A stretch of 64,000 bases of DNA from Bacteroidaceae bacterium. Lineage in GTDB: Bacteria > Bacteroidota > Bacteroidia > Bacteroidales > Bacteroidaceae. Below the pieces are notes generated by a model. The model made no database searches. It was given only the letters and a program-made list of their open reading frames with translations, and was not told the origin of the DNA. The position numbers and the translations under genes were made by a program. The first letter of the stretch is position 1; every line of letters starts with the position of its first letter. Where the stretch lies: NCBI GenBank assembly GCA_017615245.1, contig JAGAAL010000004.1, positions 26,802 to 90,801 of the forward strand, in the 5' to 3' direction. Below are positions 1 through 9,032 of the stretch, in pieces.

Positions 1-2301
1 GAGGACGGCGAAGAGGAAACGGTACTCGACCTCACGGTCAAGAAGGGCATGAAGAACGGTTGGTTTGGCAACATCAATCTGGGTGTAGGAACAAAGGACC
101 GCTATGCCGAACGCTTCAATATCAACCGCTTTAACGATGATTTCCAAGCCACCTTGCTTGGAAGTGCCAACAACGTAGCCGACCAAGGTTTTGGCGGTGG
201 TGGCGGTCGCTGGGGCGGCTGGGGTGGAGGACTCCGTACGAGCAAGGAGATAGGTGCCAACTACGCAACCGCAAAACCCAAGTTGGAGACTGGTGGTAGC
301 ATCCGCTATCGATATGACGGCAACGACAACGAGAACACCTCATCTACAGAAAGTTTCAACGCTACAAAAGGTAAGTTCGGTGAGAGTTTCAGCAAAAGTC
401 TGTCAAGCAATGGTCGCGTGTTCAGTAACTTCCGATTCGAATGGAAACCCGACACGATGACCAACATCATATTCCGTCCTAACTTCAACTATTCACGCAA
501 CCGCGGCATGACAAACAGCCTCTCGGGCTCCTACGACGACGATCCTAACCTCTACACCAATGAGGCACTCAACTATAACGACCAGATTGCCCTCGTATCG
601 GAAGGTGCTGCCCTCGATCCTGCCAACACGATTCTCAACAATCTGATGGGTATCGTGGTCAATACCAACACCAATCGCGGTCAGTCGTATAGCACCAACA
701 CAAATTTCAATGGAAACATTCAGTTCAACCGTAAGTTCAACAACAGAGGACGTAACATCACGTTGCGTGTAGCTGGAGGATTCAGCGAAAGTAAGAGCAA
801 GCAACTCTCGGCTGCCAACATTACCTACAACTCATTAGGTACGAACCAGCAGAACAACCGCTACTACAACACTCCTGCCAACAACCACGACATCAGCGCA
901 CAGATTACCTATAGCGAGCCGATTGCCGACCGAACTTATTTGCAGTTCAGCTACCAGTACCAGTATAACTACAGCAAGAACGACCGTCGGGCACAGATCT
1001 ACGACTCGCAGGCATACCAGAACCTCTCACAAAGTCTGTCAGCCAATCGCTACAACATCGATGCCGTGTTGCGGTTTATGGAAGAAACGGGTTATATGCT
1101 GCGCGACACAACGGCGCTCAGCCAGTACTCCGAGTATCGCAACTACAACCAGACCATCAGCCTCAGTTTCCGTAAAGTGCGTGACGAGTACAATTTCAGC
1201 GTAGGCGTCGACATGCTCCCTCAACGCAGCAAGTTGGATTACCGTTATCTTGGCTATGAGTATCCGGAGGTCACTCGCAGCGTCTTCAATATCGCACCAC
1301 GTATCAACTTGCGCTGGAACTTCAACAAACAGACAAACCTGAATATACGATATAACGGACGTACACGCCAACCGAGCATGACCAGCCTGCTTGATATCAA
1401 GGACGACTCTAACCCACTCAACATTACGAAGGGAAATCCAGGGCTGAAGCCATCGTTCTCACATAACATCAATGCCAACTTTAACACCTATAACGCTGAC
1501 CTCCAGCGTGGCATCTATTCGTGGCTGTGGTTTAATACGACTCGCAATAGCATCGACAACAAGATTACCTACGATTCGAATGGTGTGCGCACCACCATGC
1601 CTATGAACATCAACGGCAACTGGAACGGAGGTGGAGGAATCGGATTCAACACAGGTCTGGGTAAGGAAAAGGCATTCAATCTCGACATTGATCTTGGAGG
1701 GAACTATTCACATAACGTAGGATTCTATAACAACGCATCAAATACAAACGACAATACAGACATCAAGTCAATCACCAAGTCGTTCAGCCTCAATCCTGAA
1801 ATCGAGTTGTCCTATCGTACCGAGCAAGTCAACATTGCCCTCAACGGAAACCTTGACTACAGGAATTCGAAGAACAACATGAACACGATGACCAACCAGA
1901 AAACCTACGATTTCTCGTATGGTGCGGAATTCGAATGGACCAGTCCTTGGGGAATCGCCATCAATACCGATATCGGCATGAGCAGCCGTCGCGGTTATGC
2001 ACAGCGTGAGATGAATACCAATGAATTGCTGTGGAATGCCCAAATTTCTCACTCGTTCCTGCAAGGTAATGCCCTCACTGTGATGTTGGAAGTGAACGAT
2101 ATCCTGGGTCAGCAAACCAATATCAGCCGCAACATCAGTGCCCTGATGCGTAGCGACTCACGCTACAACGCCATCTATCAATATGGTATGATTCGCGTTG
2201 TCTACAAGTTCAGCATCTTCGGAGGTAAGAACGTGATGGGAACCGACGACGAACGCTCTGCCGGAGGTGGCCGAGGCGGTTGGGGCGGCGGATGGCGCTA
2301 A
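1..2301 (+). CDS. Outer-membrane beta-barrel protein, 5' partial
   Basis: The reading frame is open from the first base, upstream of the first ATG at 49, so the 5' end lies outside the window. The visible 766 residues are rich in Asn, Tyr, Ser and Gly with alternating hydrophobic and polar residues and many aromatics, as in the barrel of the TonB-receptor-like outer-membrane beta-barrel family of Bacteroidota. A likely plug or regulatory N-terminal part is missing. The protein has a Gly/Trp/Arg-rich tail (GGGRGGWGGGWR) and another Gly/Trp-rich stretch near residues 60-75, in an extracellular loop or near the barrel mouth. Its cargo cannot be told. Family assignment is by composition and pattern only. 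Confidence 0.75.
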   Translation, partial: EDGEEETVLDLTVKKGMKNGWFGNINLGVGTKDRYAERFNINRFNDDFQATLLGSANNVADQGFGGGGGRWGGWGGGLRTSKEIGANYATAKPKLETGGSIRYRYDGNDNENTSSTESFNATKGKFGESFSKSLSSNGRVFSNFRFEWKPDTMTNIIFRPNFNYSRNRGMTNSLSGSYDDDPNLYTNEALNYNDQIALVSEGAALDPANTILNNLMGIVVNTNTNRGQSYSTNTNFNGNIQFNRKFNNRGRNITLRVAGGFSESKSKQLSAANITYNSLGTNQQNNRYYNTPANNHDISAQITYSEPIADRTYLQFSYQYQYNYSKNDRRAQIYDSQAYQNLSQSLSANRYNIDAVLRFMEETGYMLRDTTALSQYSEYRNYNQTISLSFRKVRDEYNFSVGVDMLPQRSKLDYRYLGYEYPEVTRSVFNIAPRINLRWNFNKQTNLNIRYNGRTRQPSMTSLLDIKDDSNPLNITKGNPGLKPSFSHNINANFNTYNADLQRGIYSWLWFNTTRNSIDNKITYDSNGVRTTMPMNINGNWNGGGGIGFNTGLGKEKAFNLDIDLGGNYSHNVGFYNNASNTNDNTDIKSITKSFSLNPEIELSYRTEQVNIALNGNLDYRNSKNNMNTMTNQKTYDFSYGAEFEWTSPWGIAINTDIGMSSRRGYAQREMNTNELLWNAQISHSFLQGNALTVMLEVNDILGQQTNISRNISALMRSDSRYNAIYQYGMIRVVYKFSIFGGKNVMGTDDERSAGGGRGGWGGGWR

Positions 2302-2307
2302 AGACAA

Positions 2308-2347
2308 GCCTACCCCTAACCCCTCCCTCAAGGGAAGGGAACAGGAA
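2308..2347. repeat. GC-rich palindromic repeat, intergenic copy
   Basis: CCCCTAACCCC followed by a short CCCTcaaGGG hairpin and AAGGGAA lies between the convergent ends of the barrel gene and rsmD. It belongs to the dispersed family found also at 4612, 26020, 34446, 34729, 41661, 43074, 43563 and 48656. It may double as a weak terminator. Confidence 0.6.
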
Positions 2348-2349
2348 GT

Positions 2350-2895
2350 CTAAAGACTAAAAAATGTGAAGTTCACCGAGCCGTAATTGCGATGCTCCAC
2401 ATAGTGTGGATGCGATGAGAAGTCGTAATTGCGGCCGTGTTCGAGGACGAAGATTCCTTCAGGATTGAGCAGCGGATGTTCCGGCTGAAAGATAAGGTCG
2501 GGAATCTCCTTCAGGTTTTCCAAGGCGTATGGTGGGTCGGCAAAGATAAGGTCGTAGGTTGCAGCATGCCCTTTCAGAAATTTAAACACATCAGCCATCA
2601 CAGGACGCCAGTTCGGGTCTTTCAATTCGGCACAGATGCGGCGGATATACTGATGGTGCTTGAAGTCCTTCTCTACCGAGACAACAGGGCTACAGCCACG
2701 CGAGAGCAATTCGAGCGAGATGCTACCCGTTCCGCAGAACAGGTCGAGTGCCGAAGGGTGAGCATCGAAGTCCACATACACATTATGGAGGATATTGAAC
2801 AGTCCCTCCTTGGCAAAATCAGTAGTGGGACGTGCCTTGAATGTATGAGGCACGTCCCACCGTTTTCCTTTGTATTTACCTGCTACTACGCGCAT
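2350..2895 (-). CDS. rsmD: 16S rRNA (guanine(966)-N2)-methyltransferase RsmD
   Basis: RsmD methylates G966 of 16S rRNA in the small subunit, using S-adenosylmethionine. The 181-residue length is normal. The SAM-binding motif DLFCGTGS lies at residues 51-58 and the catalytic DPPY motif of N2-guanine/N6-adenine methyltransferases at 120-123. The N-terminus MRVVAGKYKGK is typical of the family. The start lies 3 nt beyond the stop of the upstream membrane protein gene, so the two are translationally coupled. Confidence 0.95.
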   Translation of the reverse strand: MRVVAGKYKGKRWDVPHTFKARPTTDFAKEGLFNILHNVYVDFDAHPSALDLFCGTGSISLELLSRGCSPVVSVEKDFKHHQYIRRICAELKDPNWRPVMADVFKFLKGHAATYDLIFADPPYALENLKEIPDLIFQPEHPLLNPEGIFVLEHGRNYDFSSHPHYVEHRNYGSVNFTFFSL

Positions 2896-2898
2896 GGT

Positions 2899-3585
2899 TT
2901 ACTCCCAGTTACCCGACATCTTGTTCTGTGGGTCCTTGAGGTCGCCGATACGAAGTCCGTACCATTCACCTTCATAGTCGTCCGCATTGTCCTCGAAGAG
3001 GTCAGCACGGTTCTTTCCGCGTTTCTTCAGGTCTTGCTTCAGCAGGCGAATCTTCTTGGCGCTCATACCATCGAGATAGTCATCGAGTGCTGCACGTACT
3101 TCACACACCTTGTCGAATTCGTTCGACTTGAGGTTGAATGCCTCATGCTTGCGGAGCTGGAAGGTAGCACCTGATTTACCTATTGGCACATACTTCAGAG
3201 AGTCAGGATTACTGATACCCAGTTTCTCAGCTGCCGACTGCCAAACGGTATCGCTGCGGAACTTACCAGCGTCGATGGCAGCACGCTTTGATTCAAAGCT
3301 CTCAGCCAATTCGTCTGTCCATACGTCTTCGTCAACCTTGACAACGGCGCGACCATTCTTAACGAAATCTACCAACGAGTCGATGGTTCCACAGAATTCA
3401 CCTCCGTGACCTTTACGGAATTCTTCCTCTGCATCGCGAATCTGCATGAGACGTGCAATGACCACTTGTTCTCTCTCCGACTTCTCCTCGTCGAAAGCAA
3501 TGTCTGTATAAATGCTCATGAAACATGCACCTACGAGACCTAAAGCTGCTAAAATAAGCAAGCAAATGAAACTTTTTTTCAACAT
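2899..3585 (-). CDS. Membrane-anchored protein of unknown function
   Basis: This 228-residue protein has one N-terminal hydrophobic segment (residues 5-22) and a charged, Lys/Asp-rich soluble part, so it is probably anchored in the inner membrane and faces the periplasm. ATG 3585 is chosen because MLKKSFICLLI begins directly before the membrane segment. The longer in-frame extension to 3678 would run through the promoter and into the divergent helicase start. It is co-transcribed with rsmD, 3 nt downstream. I do not recognise the family. Confidence 0.7.
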   Translation of the reverse strand: MLKKSFICLLILAALGLVGACFMSIYTDIAFDEEKSEREQVVIARLMQIRDAEEEFRKGHGGEFCGTIDSLVDFVKNGRAVVKVDEDVWTDELAESFESKRAAIDAGKFRSDTVWQSAAEKLGISNPDSLKYVPIGKSGATFQLRKHEAFNLKSNEFDKVCEVRAALDDYLDGMSAKKIRLLKQDLKKRGKNRADLFEDNADDYEGEWYGLRIGDLKDPQNKMSGNWE

Positions 3586-3624
3586 AATGTTCGTGATATT
3601 TAATTTTTTTGTATATTCGTGGCA

Positions 3625-3632
3625 CAAAAATA
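3625..3632 (-). promoter_or_regulatory. -7 promoter element TATTTTTG
   Basis: On the minus strand TATTTTTG fits the Bacteroidota consensus TAnnTTTG and lies 40 nt upstream of ATG 3585. A TTG at 3657-3655 is a possible -33 element. Confidence 0.5.
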
Positions 3633-3684
3633 ATGAATTAAAATGAATTACGAACAATAAAGCATCATTTTTTTGCAAAATACG

Positions 3685-5133
3685 ATGATATTTGACTACT
3701 TTAAGGAGCTAATTTTAAATAATTTCGGTCATAATCCGACTTCTCAACAGCAAGAAGTCATCGAATCATTGGCGGAATTTATCATTGGGAAGGAAGCCGG
3801 TGATGACCAATCGGTTTTCATCCTTCGCGGTTATGCCGGAACAGGCAAAACATCGCTCGTTTCTGCGTTGGTACGAACGATGGAACAGCTCGAACGCCGC
3901 TGCGTGCTCATGGCGCCGACAGGTCGTGCCGCCAAGGTGTTTTCGCTCTATTCGGGTCACGAAGCGTTCACCATTCATAAGCGCATCTATCGCCAGAAAT
4001 CCATCGACGACGACACCGTTTTCTCTATGGGCTTCAATGCCATGAACAATGCGCTGTTTATCGTCGATGAAGCATCGATGATTTCCAACGACCCCACCAA
4101 TACCATCTATGGAACAGGACGGCTGCTCGACGACCTCATCCAGTTCGTATATTCCGCTCCTGGCTGTCGCCTTATCCTCATGGGCGATACTGCCCAGCTG
4201 CCACCCGTGGGCAACGTCCACAGCCCTGCCCTCCAGCCCGACGTGCTTCGAAGCTATGGCCTTCACGTCGTCTGCCAGACACTCACCCAAGTGGTTCGCC
4301 AGCGCGACCTTTCCGGCATCCTGCAGAATGCAACGCAACTACGTGGCATTATCAGCCAGAGCGGGCAAGGTTCGGGTTTCAAGGTTCAATGGGAAAAAGA
4401 TGTACGCAACATCTCTGGCTCCGAACTTGTTGAGGAAATCGCCAACTGCTATCACCGCTACGGCATCGACGACACCATCGTGGTATGCCGCTCCAACAAG
4501 CGGGCACACATCTACAACATGGGCATCCGCAATCAGATTCTCGACCGTGAAGAAGAACTGGCTTCAGGCGACCTCATCATGATTGTAAAAAACAACTATT
4601 ATTGGAAAGTCGATGTTCTCCCCCATTCAGGGGAGTCAGAGGGGGCCTCGTCTCTTTCTTTCATCGCCAACGGCGACATTGCCCAGGTGCTCCGAGTACG
4701 CAATGAACGCGAACTATATGGCTTCCGTTTTGCCGACTGCGAACTGCGGTTTCCCGACTACGACGACATGGAACTCACCGCCACCGTCCTGCTCGATACG
4801 CTCCACACCGAGGCACCTGCCCTGCCACATGAAATGAGCGAGCAGCTTTGGAACCGCGTGCTGGAAGACTATGCCGATATACCGACTAAAAAGGAACGTA
4901 TGCGTAAGATGAAGGAAGACCCCTACCTCAATGCCCTGCAAATCAAGTATGCCTATGCCGTCACCTGCCATAAGGCGCAAGGCGGACAGTGGTCGCAAGT
5001 GTTCATCGACCAAGGGTACGTCACGCCCGAAATGATGGGCACAGACTACTACCGATGGCTCTACACTGCCTTCACCCGTGCCACCGACAATGTGTATCTC
5101 GTCAATTGGCCAAAAGAAGAAACTGCCGATTAG
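3685..5133 (+). CDS. AAA-family DNA helicase, UvrD/RecD-like
   Basis: This is a 482-residue superfamily 1 helicase of the RecD2/ATP-dependent exonuclease kind. It has Walker A GYAGTGKT (residues 49-56), motif TPTGRAAKVF, Walker B VDEASM, motif III GDTAQLPPVG and the C-terminal UvrD_C_2 motif YAVTCHKAQGGQW. ATG 3685 is preferred over the TTG at 3673 because the family starts close to this point. Residues around DVLPHSGESEGASS are encoded by a palindromic repeat and interrupt an otherwise conserved stretch (KNNYYWK...FIANGDI). The stop overlaps by 3 nt the stop of the convergent gene. It probably acts in DNA repair or recombination. Confidence 0.85.
   Translation: MIFDYFKELILNNFGHNPTSQQQEVIESLAEFIIGKEAGDDQSVFILRGYAGTGKTSLVSALVRTMEQLERRCVLMAPTGRAAKVFSLYSGHEAFTIHKRIYRQKSIDDDTVFSMGFNAMNNALFIVDEASMISNDPTNTIYGTGRLLDDLIQFVYSAPGCRLILMGDTAQLPPVGNVHSPALQPDVLRSYGLHVVCQTLTQVVRQRDLSGILQNATQLRGIISQSGQGSGFKVQWEKDVRNISGSELVEEIANCYHRYGIDDTIVVCRSNKRAHIYNMGIRNQILDREEELASGDLIMIVKNNYYWKVDVLPHSGESEGASSLSFIANGDIAQVLRVRNERELYGFRFADCELRFPDYDDMELTATVLLDTLHTEAPALPHEMSEQLWNRVLEDYADIPTKKERMRKMKEDPYLNALQIKYAYAVTCHKAQGGQWSQVFIDQGYVTPEMMGTDYYRWLYTAFTRATDNVYLVNWPKEETAD
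4612..4653 (+). repeat. Palindromic repeat copy inside the helicase gene
   Basis: Read on the minus strand, CCCCCTCTGACTCCCCTG followed by AATGGGGGAG matches the layout of the dispersed GC-rich palindrome. It is translated as part of DVLPHSGESEGASS and keeps the frame open. Confidence 0.6.
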
Positions 5134-5864
5134 ATGCCATAACCAGGCATACCAGGTGCAGAATTACTAAAGCCAGGCACAGCCCATCCTTCTTCGATTC
5201 TTATCTTTGATGGCTTTTTGAGTTTGGCAACATGCTTAACTGCCTTTTGCAACTGCTTATTGAACTTTTTGACAACTTTCGAGCCTCCCTCTCTCAGGTC
5301 ATACTCAATGCCTCCGTCACACATACTGACCTTCACAAACTGATGACGAGAGAATTCCTCGAGGTCGGGAATCACATACGACAGGATGGTTGAGTATCTC
5401 ACCATATTCATCCGAGGAGCCGATATGCCTGCGGTGCCACCCCTACTGTCACTATACCATGTAGATCCGATGACAGGAGAAGCGTTGCTTATCGTTCTTC
5501 CCATTCCAGTCACAACAACAGGCGTCAATGGGTCACACTGCAGCGAGACGGTATTACCTTCAGCATCCTCGAACTGGGCGATTTGATGTTGGGCAATATC
5601 AGTCACATATACACCATCGTTGCTACTCATATCCACACGAAGCAGGTATCGGTCGGCTTCTCGTATCAATGACAGGTATGGTCTCTCAATACTTTTATCT
5701 TGCCACAGATAACCCATCATATATCCACCCCAGATGTCGCGGTTCCGCCATTCGTTTACCTCCTCTTGGATGGCATGGTCAGGCTTATACATCTGCAAGT
5801 CAAATCGCTGAGCGAAAGCTGTCTGTGCCAGCAGCAGACAAATAATTACGAATAACTGTTTCAT
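5130..5864 (-). CDS. Secreted protein of unknown function
   Basis: This 244-residue protein has a clear signal peptide, MKQLFVIICLLLAQTAFA, cleaved before QRFDL. ATG 5864 is chosen because it starts this signal peptide; the in-frame ATG at 5897 adds a non-signal extension. The mature part is of mixed alpha/beta character, with a basic stretch near residues 200-220 (VVKKFNKQLQKAVKHVAKLKK). No family is recognised. It may be periplasmic or exported. Confidence 0.65.
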   Translation of the reverse strand: MKQLFVIICLLLAQTAFAQRFDLQMYKPDHAIQEEVNEWRNRDIWGGYMMGYLWQDKSIERPYLSLIREADRYLLRVDMSSNDGVYVTDIAQHQIAQFEDAEGNTVSLQCDPLTPVVVTGMGRTISNASPVIGSTWYSDSRGGTAGISAPRMNMVRYSTILSYVIPDLEEFSRHQFVKVSMCDGGIEYDLREGGSKVVKKFNKQLQKAVKHVAKLKKPSKIRIEEGWAVPGFSNSAPGMPGYGI

Positions 5865-6082
5865 ATTCCTATAGAATTTAAGAGATTTCGTATGCAAATT
5901 TACACATTATATATCATATTTCCAATGATTTGAGCCAAGAAACCACATGATTTCCTTATATATATAACGCAAAAGGGTAGGAAATGTCAAGTGAAAAATG
6001 CAAAAAAGTTTCAAAAAAAATATGAGGCACCCATAACATTCGCCGATTTTGCCCCATTTCATCGGGAAAAGACAGGATGTGA

Positions 6083-6112
6083 TAGTCAAAGTAGTCATAG
6101 TCAAAGTAGTCA
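6083..6112. repeat. Two head-to-tail copies of a 15-mer
   Basis: TAGTCAAAGTAGTCA occurs at 6083-6097 and again at 6098-6112 without change. The second copy forms part of the left arm of the large palindrome. Confidence 0.85.
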
Positions 6113-6238
6113 AACTCAATTCTGGAACATGGACTTGGACTCACTATAGAATATAATAATAAAATATATTTTATTATTATATTCTATAGTGGCAGTTTTT
6201 TGGATTCTGAAAACGAGTTTGACTACTTTGACTATGAC
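6094..6238. repeat. Concentric inverted repeats forming a 145-nt palindrome (MITE-like)
   Basis: The centre, 6142-6191, is a perfect 50-nt palindrome with no loop (arm begins CACTATAGAATATAATAATA). Around it, 6094-6117 and 6215-6238 are perfect 24-nt inverted arms (GTCATAGTCAAAGTAGTC...). Both share the same centre near 6166, separated by 23-24 nt of unpaired DNA on each side. No transposase is present. A non-autonomous mobile element or replication/transcription barrier is possible. Confidence 0.85.
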
Positions 6239-6316
6239 TGAAAATGACTACGGATTTTTTTTCATTTTCTCGAAAAAAAGTTGGTAAAAAATTCGTAGAC
6301 CGCACTCTCAATGTTG

Positions 6317-6545
6317 TATCTTTGTGTCATGAAAATCAAGCGTGATTTTTGCAGCCCCTAGGGGTAACAAAATTTTCCCTTAGGGGAGAGATACTCTTAT
6401 CAACGAGCCGTATCGCTCAGAGCGAGAGGCCACCACAATATAACCGTAAGTATTCAGCGGAATTTACGGCGTAGTTAGGTAAAAATTGTTCCCCAGGCGG
6501 GGAGAAAAACGCCATAACTACGGAGAAAAACAATTTATTGTACAA
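6317..6545 (+). ncRNA. Candidate structured RNA or repeat element
   Basis: TATCTTTG at 6317-6324 fits a -7 promoter box. What follows folds into successive hairpins: AAAATCA-agcg-TGATTTT (about 6330-6348); CCCCTA...TAGGGG around 6355-6388; CCGTAA...TTACGG with an inner AUUC/GAAU pairing; and CGTAGTTA...TAACTACG enclosing CCCCaggcGGGG. No ORF fits. It lacks the signatures of tmRNA, SRP RNA and RNase P RNA. It could equally be a transposed repeat with no transcript. Confidence 0.35.
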
Positions 6546-6583
6546 ACATCAGGAACGTACTTGCAAGGTATTATTTCGATGCA

Positions 6584-9004
6584 CTACTTCTTATTCACCG
6601 ATGTACCGTCCGATAATTCCACCATGGATTCGGAGAAGTAGAACTCACGCAATGGTTTGCTGACAGGAGTGCCCTTCAGCGTCACATTCTCCGACAGCTT
6701 GATGTCTGCCGACGAGGCACCGACCTTCACGGTATAAGTGCCTGGAGCGATGTTCCACTGACGCTGTCCCGTGTTGCTGTAGTAACCGAACTGCTCTACA
6801 TAGAGTTTCACACGGACGGTCTTGCGTTCACCTGGTTGCAATGGAATGCGAGCAAATCCTTGCAACTGGATGTGACGAATGGGCTGGTCGTCTTTCGTAG
6901 ATGAGATGTAGATCTGTGCTATTTCATCGGCAGCTACCTTGCCTGTGTTCTCCACCTCGAACGAAAGGTTGATACTTTCATCGGACGTTGATGCTTCTTT
7001 GGCAATCTGCAGGTTACTGTAATAGAACGTCGTGTAACTCAAACCATAACCAAAGGGCCATTGGGTGTTAGGAGTGGCAAGGATTGAGCCTGCGGCCTTG
7101 AGTGACGGATGCACTGCAAGTGGAGATGGATTGTTGTAGCACAAAGGTTCATAAACTTCGGTATTGGGATAGCTAACAGATAGTTTCGCTGATGGAGACA
7201 CCTTACCATAAAGGATATCAGCCACAGCGTTGCCTCCCTCCTCGCCTGGATACCAAGCCTGGATGACAGCTGCACAACGCTCGGCAAGTCCCGAAACGAC
7301 TTGTGCCCTACCGCCGAACATCACAAGCACAACGGGTTTGCCCGTCGCAATCAGTTCCTCAACAAACTGTTCCTGACTGCCAGGCAGTCGCAGCCCCTGA
7401 CGGTCGCGGTTCTCGCCACACAGCATCACGTTCTCGCCTACTGCAGCAATGATTACATCGGCCTGAGCCGCCATCGCGAGTGCTTCCTGACGGTCGGCTT
7501 TCTCGCCTGAATCCACCTTACGATGCAGAATCTCATATTCCCAAGCTCGCACATCGCCGTTTTTCTTGAAGTCGGTTTCGATTTCCTCTGTCCAGTCGCA
7601 TCCACGTGAATACATGAGGTTCACGCCCTCGGGCTTGCGACGAGTCATACCTTCCAGGAGTTTGACCACATGCGGTTGGTCGTGCTCAGCAACATCTTCC
7701 ACCCTCTTCCAGAAATATGACATCGCGGGATAGGAATAGTCGCCACACATGGCCCAGATGGAATTGGCATTAGGGCCTGTAAGGAGGACGTTGACTGAGG
7801 AAAGAGGAAGGACGCCATTGTTCTCGAGCAGCACAACCGACTGTGTTGCAATGTCGTATGCTGTCTGACGTTCCTCAGGCGTGTCGAGCACAATCGGCTC
7901 CGTGCTGTAGAGATAGGCATCCTTGTCGAAGAGACCTGCACGGAACTTCTGCCGCAACACATTTTTCACGGCACGCTCCAACACCTCTGGCGCCACCAAT
8001 CCTTGGTCGATGGCCTCTTGCAGATACATGTAGTTGGCTCCATGAGGGAAATCCACATCATTGCCTGCGTTGATGGCTGCTGCCGCCTTTTGTGCCACAG
8101 TCGCCAAGCCTGGCAACTGGTCGATGGCAGTATAGTCGCTTACTACCATTCCGTCGAAACCCACATAGTCGCGCAGGATATCCTGCAGAATCTCGCTGTT
8201 GGCCACACATTGCGTACCGTGCACCTCGTGATAACCGGGCATCACCACTTTACTGCCTGCCAAACGAATCATTGCCTCATGGGGAAACAGAATCTCTTCC
8301 ATCAGTTCCTTCTCGTCGGCATCGCCACCACCTCCATAACCAAGGTAGTGTTTCGAACAGGCACCCACTCCCTTTCTGAGGTCGCCCTGCTGCAAGCCTT
8401 TGACGAAAGCCACACCCATCGCGGCTGAGAGGTAGCCATCCTCACCATAGGACTCCTCCAGACGGTTGAACGAAGGCGTGCGACACACATCGACCATAGG
8501 AGAGAGGGCCAACACACCACCCAACTTACGCATCAAGGTGCTCGTCTGACGTGTCTTCAGTTCGGCCAGTTCGGTATTGAACGAACAAGCCTGCCCTATC
8601 TGCTGCGGATAGATGGTCGCACCCAATGTGTTCACACCCGACAGCACCTCTTCGTGCAGAAGTGCAGGAATACCGTTGGGGGTGTGATGCATCAGCCAAT
8701 CCTGAATGGCAGCCGCACGATTGCGCAACTCATTCGGGTTGCGTGGCTGTTGCAAACAAAACTGCGAGAAATGGCCAATACCATTGGGTATCAATTCACG
8801 ACACTTAGCTGTATCCAACTGCCCTTGTTCGTCGAAGAGGTCGTCCATATACATACTCCTCAACTGAGCAATGCGCTCTGGCTGCGACATCTTGTTGTAG
8901 AATTCGTCTATCTGCTGTTCAATATTGTCGGCAGCAGAGTTACAACCTGTCAGTATGACCGCCAGGAACAATGGAATAATGGAAAAACTGAATTTTTTTT
9001 TCAT
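6584..9004 (-). CDS. Glycoside hydrolase family 3 beta-glucosidase, lipoprotein
   Basis: This 806-residue enzyme hydrolyses terminal beta-linked sugars. It has a lipoprotein signal with the lipobox LTGC (Cys21), so it should sit on a membrane or the cell surface. The GH3 N-terminal barrel carries SKHYLGYG (residues 218-225) and the nucleophile Asp290 in MVVSDYTAI; the alpha/beta domain with ENNGVLPL and a C-terminal fibronectin-like domain (about 680-780) follow. It lies 28 nt downstream of the SGNH esterase gene, suggesting joint use on an acetylated or decorated glycan. The exact substrate cannot be read from the sequence. Confidence 0.92.
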   Translation of the reverse strand: MKKKFSFSIIPLFLAVILTGCNSAADNIEQQIDEFYNKMSQPERIAQLRSMYMDDLFDEQGQLDTAKCRELIPNGIGHFSQFCLQQPRNPNELRNRAAAIQDWLMHHTPNGIPALLHEEVLSGVNTLGATIYPQQIGQACSFNTELAELKTRQTSTLMRKLGGVLALSPMVDVCRTPSFNRLEESYGEDGYLSAAMGVAFVKGLQQGDLRKGVGACSKHYLGYGGGGDADEKELMEEILFPHEAMIRLAGSKVVMPGYHEVHGTQCVANSEILQDILRDYVGFDGMVVSDYTAIDQLPGLATVAQKAAAAINAGNDVDFPHGANYMYLQEAIDQGLVAPEVLERAVKNVLRQKFRAGLFDKDAYLYSTEPIVLDTPEERQTAYDIATQSVVLLENNGVLPLSSVNVLLTGPNANSIWAMCGDYSYPAMSYFWKRVEDVAEHDQPHVVKLLEGMTRRKPEGVNLMYSRGCDWTEEIETDFKKNGDVRAWEYEILHRKVDSGEKADRQEALAMAAQADVIIAAVGENVMLCGENRDRQGLRLPGSQEQFVEELIATGKPVVLVMFGGRAQVVSGLAERCAAVIQAWYPGEEGGNAVADILYGKVSPSAKLSVSYPNTEVYEPLCYNNPSPLAVHPSLKAAGSILATPNTQWPFGYGLSYTTFYYSNLQIAKEASTSDESINLSFEVENTGKVAADEIAQIYISSTKDDQPIRHIQLQGFARIPLQPGERKTVRVKLYVEQFGYYSNTGQRQWNIAPGTYTVKVGASSADIKLSENVTLKGTPVSKPLREFYFSESMVELSDGTSVNKK

Positions 9005-9032
9005 TCTGAATAGTGTAAATCGAGGTTGTAAT

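Larger units (their letters stand above)
5865..6583. other. 719-nt gene-free region
   Basis: No convincing gene is present. The region holds a tandem 15-mer, a 145-nt near-perfect palindrome and a GC-rich structured element, listed separately. Short ORFs here only translate the repeats (for example the FDYFDYDYFDY string on the minus strand). Confidence 0.7.

Noticed and set aside
2437-3174. 245-residue plus-strand ORF
   Set aside because: It lies antisense to rsmD and the small membrane protein gene, both well supported, and shows no domain.
3673-3684. TTG start of the helicase
   Set aside because: The ATG at 3685 gives the usual family start; the TTG adds four residues and lies among T-rich promoter DNA.
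5956-6144. 62-residue minus-strand ORF with FDYFDYDYFDY
   Set aside because: It is only the translation of the 15-bp tandem repeat and palindrome arm.
6317-6545. tmRNA, SRP RNA or RNase P RNA
   Set aside because: None of the conserved blocks of these RNAs were found on either strand.
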